From the NCBI GenBank assembly GCA_023231475.1, contig JALJEE010001125.1, forward strand, positions 1 through 55,112: a stretch of DNA of 55,112 nt. Direction: 5' to 3'. The notes under the pieces are model-generated. The model saw only the letters and a list, made by a program, of their open reading frames with translations. It searched no databases and was not told the origin of the DNA. Origin of the DNA: Seison nebaliae. Lineage: Eukaryota; Rotifera; Pararotatoria; Seisonacea; Seisonidae. Shown piece by piece: positions 47,827 through 55,112 of this stretch. Made by a program: the position numbers and the translations under genes. Positions within the stretch are counted from its first letter, which is position 1. Each line of letters starts with the position of its first letter.

Positions 47827-49377
47827 ATGCAACCTCTTCGCGGTTTTAAGTATCTGAAAATGATGCAGAAATGGAAATATTTCGATAATTTGTATAAAGT
47901 AGAAAAGGACAGAGTAGCTGGTTTTTATAACGAGATAAAATTAGGCCTATGTTTGACAAATGCTATATTCGCCATGATAATGTCGAGTACGGTGATGATG
48001 AATTATTTCCAGGATAAAATGAACAATTGTTGTGAGTTGAATTTGAAGAAGAATCTGAATATCATTTACGACGATCCGTTAGCGAGGAATGAGATGAAAA
48101 AGAGACGATATGATTTACATTTGCCCAGTTTCCTTGCTCACGGTTTAATGGACACATGTAGAGGTCATATGTATAATACTTCTCATGGATTTGCTGGTGA
48201 TTATTTATTGATAAATAATTATGCTGAATGTTATCGTGATAAATCTTATGGTAGTCCATACGATCACTATTTTATAAGGGAAAATATCCAAGGTGAAAGA
48301 AAATGTAAATTTGTTATAGGCTTAAGTAAATCGAAAACTCCTCATGATTTCGATCCGTGGGTTGATATATTGAAAGTACTTTTTGGTGAATCAAATCAAT
48401 TCCTTTACAACGATTATTTTACGTATTATACGAAAGATGACGTCCAATTACTTCACGTAATGATGGAATATGAGAACGAAGATGAAATTCCAAAATATGA
48501 ACCGTTTCATTTTAAAAATTTCACCGATATTAAAGGCCTTGGCTCAGTAAGGGGTTTTGGCAATCATTTAAAGTTAATCCCGTTCACTCCGAAAGTAATT
48601 ATTGTAAATTTTAAAAAATTAGATCGTATCAAAATTAGTCCGAGTTCAACAGTCAGAATATTTGACCGATTAATAACTTGTACTAGAGAGGGTCGAATGG
48701 ATTTGACGAATATTCAATTTTATATCAATATATTCGGAATGACTCTTCCTGAATTGGCAAGTGAAAATCCGACGGTATATTTCCCCATTTCAGAAGGCAG
48801 AAATAAATTGTATAATATTAAGTCGTTTAGTTTGAGAATTGAAGATGAAGTTATCATAAACACGAACCTTCTGAAACTGGATTGGCCGGAGAGAACTGAA
48901 CCCAGATTTAGCGTATGTGCCGATAGATTATATGATGATTTAATGGAATATCCTAAAGTACTCAAAATACCAATTAATGACACTTTCATTTTAAATAGAG
49001 ATCCTGATAATAAGAGATTGTTGATGGATTATTTATTAGCGATGTGCGTAGCTATTAATAAGGATAAAGTTCTTCAATCTTATCGAAATGCTCCATTGAA
49101 GGTTCATCAAGTTGCTCTCATTCATCGAGACAATCGATGGCTATTAATGAATGATGATAAATCAGTCGTGATTCACGATATCGTCCAATTCTCAAAACAC
49201 TTAATTGGCGACAATATTTATACTGTAGTTCTTGAAGAAGGCGAACAAGATAAAATAACCACCACCACCATCACCACAACAACAACAACAACCATAAAAA
49301 ATGATCCGTCTGGTGATGCAACAACGACAAATAATAATGGTCTTGTGAAAGATTTAGAGAAACTTCAATTATCTTAA
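47827..49377 (+). CDS. Highly divergent ubiquitin-specific protease-like protein, intronless
   Basis: A single 516-aa frame. It is unrecognisable overall, but four landmarks fall in USP order. GLCLTNAIF at residues 40-48 aligns with the Cys box (NSCYxNAxLQ), putting Cys42 at the nucleophile. FTPKVIIVNFKKLDRIKIS (about 253-271) fits the LPKVLxxxLKRF strand. KVHQVALIHRDNRWLLMNDD (425-444) fits the His box GHYxAY...W..FDD with His427 and Asp443/444 at normal spacing. NIYTVVLEE fits the final strand. The usual Gln/Asn oxyanion residue before Cys and the GHY tyrosine are changed. The protein ends in a Thr-rich disordered tail. It lies between two paralogous genes, and the lack of introns suggests retrocopy origin. 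USP assignment is by inspection. It could be active or a pseudo-enzyme. Confidence 0.6.
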   Translation: MQPLRGFKYLKMMQKWKYFDNLYKVEKDRVAGFYNEIKLGLCLTNAIFAMIMSSTVMMNYFQDKMNNCCELNLKKNLNIIYDDPLARNEMKKRRYDLHLPSFLAHGLMDTCRGHMYNTSHGFAGDYLLINNYAECYRDKSYGSPYDHYFIRENIQGERKCKFVIGLSKSKTPHDFDPWVDILKVLFGESNQFLYNDYFTYYTKDDVQLLHVMMEYENEDEIPKYEPFHFKNFTDIKGLGSVRGFGNHLKLIPFTPKVIIVNFKKLDRIKISPSSTVRIFDRLITCTREGRMDLTNIQFYINIFGMTLPELASENPTVYFPISEGRNKLYNIKSFSLRIEDEVIINTNLLKLDWPERTEPRFSVCADRLYDDLMEYPKVLKIPINDTFILNRDPDNKRLLMDYLLAMCVAINKDKVLQSYRNAPLKVHQVALIHRDNRWLLMNDDKSVVIHDIVQFSKHLIGDNIYTVVLEEGEQDKITTTTITTTTTTTIKNDPSGDATTTNNNGLVKDLEKLQLS

Positions 49378-49479
49378 AATAATTACACGAATGAAAATAT
49401 TTGAAAAAAGAATTTTAAATTTCTACATTTAATTTGTTCATTTTCCTGCACTTAATCTGGACAATGTTTAATCAATTTT

Positions 49480-50206
49480 TTAAGTTTCGTCATGTACCTT
49501 ACTTTTGTCCACACATCTATATTTTGCTTTTGACCACCAACTATAAAGTTTGTTGGGTGGTTTGAATGCTTCCCTTACACCAAATTTAGGTAATTTACTT
49601 CCGATAGTCAAACCTGCAGAACGAAATTTATAAGAAATAAAATTATCTTGTTTTAACCTGATTCTTTATCGTTAAATCTTTCTGCCTTTTTTATACTTTC
49701 TCTATTGGAATATTCTTTCGCTTTCAATCCTCTCAACATCTTATCTGGTATGCCCTCTTCGTCTTGTAGTGATTCGTCATCAGATTCCGGATTTTTATTA
49801 ATTCGAACGGTTTTATATTTCTCCCACAAATCGGTTGCTCTCTCATATTTTGGACGTGTGGTTGAATCATTGATCGATTTCTGAAAGATAAATTGACTCG
49901 GAAAAGAAGAATTTGAAGGAACATAATATGCTAATGTCTTCCAATGATGTAAAGTTTGTGGACGACTATGTCGAAATCGTTTGATGGCTCTCAATCTTGC
50001 ATTAATTTTTTCCGCACAAATACTGAAAAAATTTAGAAAATTCATTTGTGGAATTGAATGAACTTTCTTCTTTCAATGATCCGAGTCATCGCACCTTTAT
50101 CGAAGGTTGGTCGATGGTTATGTGGTGGATCGGTTGGCAATTTACCACGTGAACGTTTATAACGACATCCACATGAATAAATGCACGGTACATCATTAAT
50201 ATGCAT
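49480..50206 (-). CDS. PCIYSCGC-motif protein, paralogue B
   Basis: Exons 50064-50206, 49658-50022 and 49480-49613 give 213 aa. The start MHINDVPCIYSCGCRYKRS matches paralogue A, followed by LPTDPPHNHRPTFDKG and a basic helical region. The middle is rich in Arg, His and aromatic residues (RHSRPQTLHHWKTLAYYVP), then an acidic patch (ESDDESLQDEEG), and a C terminus FKPPNKLYSWWSKAKYRC. Beyond the first 18 residues the two paralogues diverge strongly. The gene starts 64 bp after the KRR1 stop on the same strand and ends 102 bp from the stop of the USP-like gene. Function unknown. Confidence 0.75.
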
Positions 50207-50270
50207 TCTCTTTCAACTAAATCAATTTAATTAATAAATGAAAAAATGAGAAATGATTTGAAAAGAATAT

Positions 50271-51235
<965 letters not shown>

Positions 51236-51535
51236 GTTGAATAAATTTTTATTTTTCTCTAAAGCTTAAAATTTGAATTAAAACATTTTTAAGTAGGAGT
51301 AGGAAAAAAAATGTTATTAAAATTATATTTGAAAGCCAACAATTTGAATTGGAAAATTGAAAATAAATTTTTCAACAAATTTATTTTCACGAAGTTTGAC
51401 AGTTTAACTTCTGCTGAATATATTTCCATTAAGAATTTGGAGAAACGTGTCAAAGACGCATTCTAATTTAGAATTATTTCATCTTTCCAATTCTTCTACG
51501 ATTCGTTCAAAGAACAAATTTAACGACTACCAACT
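51236..51535. promoter_or_regulatory. Likely bidirectional promoter, KRR1 / OST4
   Basis: 300 bp between divergent start codons of two housekeeping genes. Inferred from position. No TATA box is obvious. Confidence 0.4.
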
Positions 51536-51646
51536 ATGATCACAGATACCCAATTAACAATGTTGACGAATGGTTTAGGCGTAACAATCTTTATGTTGAT
51601 ATTACTCTATCACTTCTTATCGGCCAACCGCAATCGGGACGATTAA
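51536..51646 (+). CDS. OST4: OST4, smallest subunit of oligosaccharyltransferase
   Basis: A 36-aa single-exon gene. The start MITDTQLTMLTNGLGV, the helix TIFMLILLYHFL and the polar tail SANRNRDD align position by position with human OST4 (37 aa, MITDVQLAIF...LYHYVAVN). In the ER membrane this single-helix peptide bridges and stabilises the catalytic STT3 subunit during N-glycosylation. The gene is too short for ordinary gene-finding cut-offs, but length, start and all landmarks agree. A poly(A) signal AATAAA lies at 51761. It converges with DDX51 (stop codons 184 bp apart). Confidence 0.95.
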   Translation: MITDTQLTMLTNGLGVTIFMLILLYHFLSANRNRDD

Positions 51647-51830
51647 ATATGAACAAATGCATTTGACATTCCACAAATCATCAAATTTATCGTCACTAAT
51701 TCAGATGTGAGAATAAGAAATTTTTCTTTTGTTTTTCCTATTTCCATTCATAAAATCTTAAATAAACGAGAACGACAATAATTCTGTATTTTTATTTGGG
51801 ATTTAAAAAAAATAAATTTAAAAAGAATTT

Positions 51831-53706
51831 TTATTTTTTTTTATTTTCGAATTTGTGAAGAATTGTCTTGAATTCTTTCTTCTCATCGTCCTTTAATATC
51901 ATAGGATATGGTTTGATTTTTGAACTTCTTGTCATTCGATTAGTAATCATCCAAAATGCTTGAAAATCTTTTTTATACAAAATCGTAAATGATTTTCCAT
52001 CATTGGTTGAACGTGCAGTTCTGCCTACTCGATGAACATAACAATTGTGATCGTCAGGGATGGCGTAGGAAACGATATGACTGATGTTGTCTACATCGAT
52101 TCCTCTTGACACCACATCAGTACATAATAATCTGGAAGAAAATGAAAATTGAATATTTTTCTTTATGAAATTAACATCATTAAATTATTTCCTTTCATTT
52201 CCGAATTATATTTCGTCATTACTTGTTTCTTCTTATAATTACTTAATTGTCCATCGATACTTGAAAGATGGACATCATCTTTAGTGAAATATGAATGAGT
52301 TAATAATAATTCTTTGAGACTGAGAAAATTAGAATAATTTAAAGAGAAAGAAAACTTATTGACATACAAATTCTTTTCGACAAATACCAAAACTTTTGCT
52401 GGTCGTTCGAATGATTTTATCATTTCAATTAACGTCAATGGACGTAATTTAATCGATGGTGTTAACGTATAAAATTCCTAAAATTAATTTGAATTAATTT
52501 TAAAGACTTTTTTTTTTTTTTTTGAATTAATAAAAATTCAACTTTCAAATTTGGGGGTAGTACCAAATTGTGTTGTTGGACAATTTCCTTTTGTTTTGGA
52601 GAAGTTTTCGTCTCGAATAAAATTGGACGAACTAATTTGAAGGAAGATAATTTCTCCGCATCTTTTGTCATCGTTGCCGAAAAGAACAATTTCCTACAAT
52701 GTGTTTCTCGATTGAAACTTTTCATTTCTTTTATTGATATTCCTAAAAATGAAATTATTCCACAAAATCACAATAAATAATTCCACAACCTTTATACATA
52801 TATTTTTGAGATAAACTCCCACTCGAACTTTTACCATCAAATATTTCCATCCAATGACTCTCCGAACTCTCCTTCAAAACTTTATCAATTTCATCAATTA
52901 CTAAAAATCTAAAAAAGGAAAATTTCATTGAAACAATTTTCAAAAAAGTTTGAAAAACTGTAAATATTTTAATGGAATTCCATTCTCAATTAAATCGGCC
53001 AATCGTGCTGGTGTCGTGATGAGAATATCAATACGATTATTGATAATACTTTTTTTTAAAATAAATAGAGAAGAAGAAAAAAATAAAATAAACTATTTAA
53101 TATTTTCATCAACATTTTTCGAAGTAATCGAATGTTGAACTTCCAGTGAATAAAATTCACATAATTCTTTACAGACTTTAAAGATTTGATTTCCCAATAA
53201 TTGTGTTGGTGTTAAAATTATACAACGAATAGAATTGACAGAATCTTCTACATCCTTCAAATTCAAAATTTGCATTATCGGCATGAGGAAAGTGAGAGTT
53301 TTTCCACTGCCCGTTGGAGAACTGACGAGAATATCAGACGGAATGAATTGATTCATATAATAATCAACTTCATCATTTGTATTGTCTAGAATTGATGGAA
53401 TTACAGCCGCTTGAACTATGAGAATGATTCGATAGAAAAAAAGAATTTTTTATTAACCTGCTAATAATTTTTCAAAGTTTTTCTTTTCTAAATATTTTAA
53501 TGATTTATCGTCGAGAACATTCTCAAATTCCGTAACATCAACTTCATTCTGATTATTGAAAATTATCGAGTTTCTTATCCAAGCTGGATATTGTTGTGCC
53601 ACCTAAAATATCATCAATCATTATCAATATATATGGAAAGTTAAACTTTTTCATCAGTTTTCTCATTTTGGACGCGAAAGATTGATGAAAAATCATCAGA
53701 CGACAT
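51831..53706 (-). CDS. DDX51: DEAD-box RNA helicase DDX51/Dbp6
   Basis: Eight exons (53647-53706, 53458-53602, 53094-53415, 52959-53048, 52790-52908, 52543-52742, 52176-52477, 51831-52131) give 512 aa. Motifs in order are the VQAAVIP Q-like region, SSPTGSGKT (motif I), LTPTQLL (Ia), ILITTPARL (Ib), VIDEID (II, with DEID in place of DEAD), LFFSATMTKDAEKL (III), VLVFVEKN (IV), TDVVSRGID (V) and HRVGRTAR (VI). SATxTxxxEKL and the Q region fit DDX51/Dbp6 better than DDX52. Dbp6-type helicases act in early 60S assembly in the nucleolus. The protein lacks the long N terminus of human DDX51 (666 aa). All seven intron donors start GTT. Confidence 0.92.
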
Positions 53707-53834
53707 GGTTGAAATTTAACGCTTTAATTTTAATATAAATTAACTCAATTTTCATTTTTTAAATATTTTATTCGATTTTTTGGTGCCAGTAAGCTTATTC
53801 CCGTCATGTACAGAAGTGTAGGTTGATAGTGAAG
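53707..53834. promoter_or_regulatory. Likely bidirectional promoter, DDX51 / small gene
   Basis: Only 128 bp separates the divergent start codons, so both 5' UTRs and the core promoters must be packed here. Inferred from position. Confidence 0.4.
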
Positions 53835-54236
53835 ATGATCGATTTGAAAGAGATTCATGATTTTATTAACGAGATTTCAAAGAAAATTCGTCAAAGTTCC
53901 AATTACCAACTGAGAGAAGAAGATGTGGAAAAGTTGTTGAGATATCGTGAACTGTTATCGGAGAAAGGCATAAGCGAAGACAAATTGGAAGTTGAGACAC
54001 CGAAGAAATTTTTCAGAGTTTAAGGATGACAAAAAATTCATTTTTTTTCATATTAGCCCATCATTAAAATTTTGTTTGTTTCTCATCATTTGTCTTTTTG
54101 TCTTCACAAGATTAAATCGAACGACCTTCGAACATTTGTTCGTAAGTTAAATGAGCAAATTAATCACGATGAAACTACAAATCACGAAACTCCAATAGCG
54201 AAAGCAGTTGATGAGGGAGAGTTGGAGAATAAATAA
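53835..54236 (+). CDS. Small helical protein of unknown function, 102 aa
   Basis: Exons 53835-54017 and 54111-54236 join in frame across a 93-bp intron (donor GTTTAA, acceptor CACAAG). The protein begins MIDLKEIHDFINEISKKIR. It is strongly charged and probably all helical (REEDVEKLLRYRELLSEKG, then NDLRTFVRKLNEQIN) and ends in an acidic DEGELENK. No membrane segment, Cys or known motif. Short coiled-coil proteins of this kind often serve as complex subunits, but I cannot name one. A shared short upstream region with DDX51 suggests broad expression. Confidence 0.65.
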
Positions 54237-54435
54237 AAATTCTTAATCACATTGATGATTTATCACGACTTTGCACATGTCAAAGTTTCATTTATAGAAA
54301 TTGATCTTTTGATGATTTTACACAAAGTTACAATAAAAATGCAATGAACATAGTCAATAAATTAAAAGTTTATAGGATTTAGAGTCCGTCAAATAGACAT
54401 AGAGATTAAGAGGAAAGATAAAGTGGAAGGATTAA

Positions 54436-54442
54436 TATAAAA
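54436..54442 (+). promoter_or_regulatory. Possible TATA box
   Basis: TATAAAA 62 bp upstream of the ATG of the final gene. TATA promoters are common for arthropod cuticle-type genes. It is a single short match in AT-rich DNA. Confidence 0.3.
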
Positions 54443-54503
54443 TGGACGAGGATTTGTGAATTAAATCATTATCATTTAGTTTTCTATTTGAATTATTCTA
54501 AAA

Positions 54504-55112
54504 ATGAGTAAAGTCATTAAAGCTTTCTTAGCCGCTTCCGACCTCGGAGGACAAGGAGGAGTAGAAGGACGTGGTGCTCAACACTACGGAGGTTCATCAT
54601 CTTCCGCCAGTTACTCCTCTTCATCATCATCATTCTCTAGTGGTGGTGGTGCCAGTGCTGAATTTGAAAGTTCATCATTCCAATCAGGAGGTGGAGCTGC
54701 TGATTATGGAAGTGCTGGAGCTTCTTTCGGTGCTGCCGATGCTTCTTTCGGTGGTGCTGAAGGTGGTGCATCATTCGGTGGAGCTGGTGAATCATCATCA
54801 TACAGTGCAGAAAGTTCATGGTCGAGCAATTCATCTTCTGATGGTGCCGCTAGTTTCGGTGGTGCTGCAGGATTCGGTGGAGCTGAAGGTGCTTCATACG
54901 GTTCAGCTGAATTCAGTTCATCTGGCGCAAGTTTCGGTGCCGCCGGGGGTGATGCTTCATCCGCTCAAGCTTCTCAAACAAATGTCCAATACAAAATTAA
55001 TTATGATCCAAATCCACAAGTTGTTCAAAAACAAAATGCTGAAGCTGTCACTTACAAACAAGAAGTTGCTGTAAGATATTTACAACCACCAACTCCACCA
55101 CCACCAGGTCCA
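54504..55112 (+). CDS. Gly/Ser/Ala-rich cuticle-type protein, cut by window end
   Basis: Open from the ATG at 54504 to the end of the window (203 codons). After MSKVIKAFLAAS the body is low complexity with repeated ASFGGAEGG-like and SSSSSFSSGGG stretches. It then becomes a structured-looking end (QYKINYDPNPQVVQKQN, EVAVRYLQPPTPPPPGP). The RYLxPPTPPPPGP type of ending occurs in secreted, cuticle-associated arthropod proteins as I recall it, and supports an extracellular structural role. The N terminus is a weak signal peptide at best, so a different 5' exon may exist. The 3' end lies outside the window. Confidence 0.7.
   Translation, partial: MSKVIKAFLAASDLGGQGGVEGRGAQHYGGSSSSASYSSSSSSFSSGGGASAEFESSSFQSGGGAADYGSAGASFGAADASFGGAEGGASFGGAGESSSYSAESSWSSNSSSDGAASFGGAAGFGGAEGASYGSAEFSSSGASFGAAGGDASSAQASQTNVQYKINYDPNPQVVQKQNAEAVTYKQEVAVRYLQPPTPPPPGP

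Noticed and set aside
51831-53706. Assignment of the helicase to DDX52/Rok1
   Set aside because: The VQAAVIP region, DEID motif II and SATMTKDAEKL fit the DDX51/Dbp6 pattern better.

Overview
The window is nuclear DNA of a small-genome animal, most likely an arthropod and perhaps a mite. It is AT-rich and its genes are split by very short introns, mostly 44-60 bp. It holds metazoan gene families (SIX homeobox, casein kinase 1 gamma, class B GPCR, tetraspanin, CNG-like channel) and ends in a Gly/Ser/Ala-rich protein of arthropod cuticle type. Nothing bacterial, organellar or retroviral was recognised. The taxon is inferred from gene content and style, not from a marker gene.

Layout. 0-1.8 kb: a rearranged array of exons from one membrane/ectodomain gene family, with a large inverted repeat and a Gly-Ser-Thr minisatellite. 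3.2-7.0 kb: RNA polymerase I subunit RPA49 and the NEXT-complex scaffold ZCCHC8 in tandem on the minus strand, then a ZNF706 homologue. 9.9-11.8 kb: a class B (secretin-family) GPCR, followed by a decayed piggyBac transposon and one of two near-identical 148-bp segments. 13.9-14.4 kb: a small acidic ERICH2-like gene. 19.3-22.1 kb: a SIX1/2 (sine oculis) homeobox gene with a very long Gln/Asn-rich N terminus, preceded by a 4.8-kb gene-free region, then a small single-pass membrane protein. 23.0-25.2 kb: casein kinase 1 gamma. 30.0-36.2 kb: a candidate 40-aa membrane micropeptide, a ZNRF-type E3 ligase, plasmanylethanolamine desaturase (PEDS1), an unassigned small protein and a tetraspanin. 37.1-40.6 kb: a CNG-like cyclic-nucleotide-gated channel. 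40.6-47.1 kb: gene-free, with two minisatellites. 47.1-55.1 kb: a dense cluster made of two paralogues sharing a PCIYSCGC motif around an intronless, very divergent ubiquitin-specific protease, then KRR1, OST4, DDX51, a small unknown gene and the start of the cuticle-type gene.

Three genes here serve ribosome production (RPA49 for rRNA transcription; KRR1 and DDX51 for pre-rRNA processing). They lie in compact blocks with short shared upstream regions. Developmental and signalling genes (SIX, CK1 gamma, CNG-like, GPCR) have multi-kilobase empty flanks.

The most unusual signal is genome-wide. Of 54 introns whose ends I placed by reading frame and protein homology, 50 begin GTT and none begins GTAAGT or GTGAGT, while the 3' ends are ordinary TAG/CAG. 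The 5' splice-site rule of this organism therefore looks shifted at position +3. Other leading observations are the divergent USP with an apparently complete Cys-His-Asp triad between paralogous genes, the rearranged exon array at the left end, and several genes too short for usual gene finders (OST4, the 40-aa peptide).
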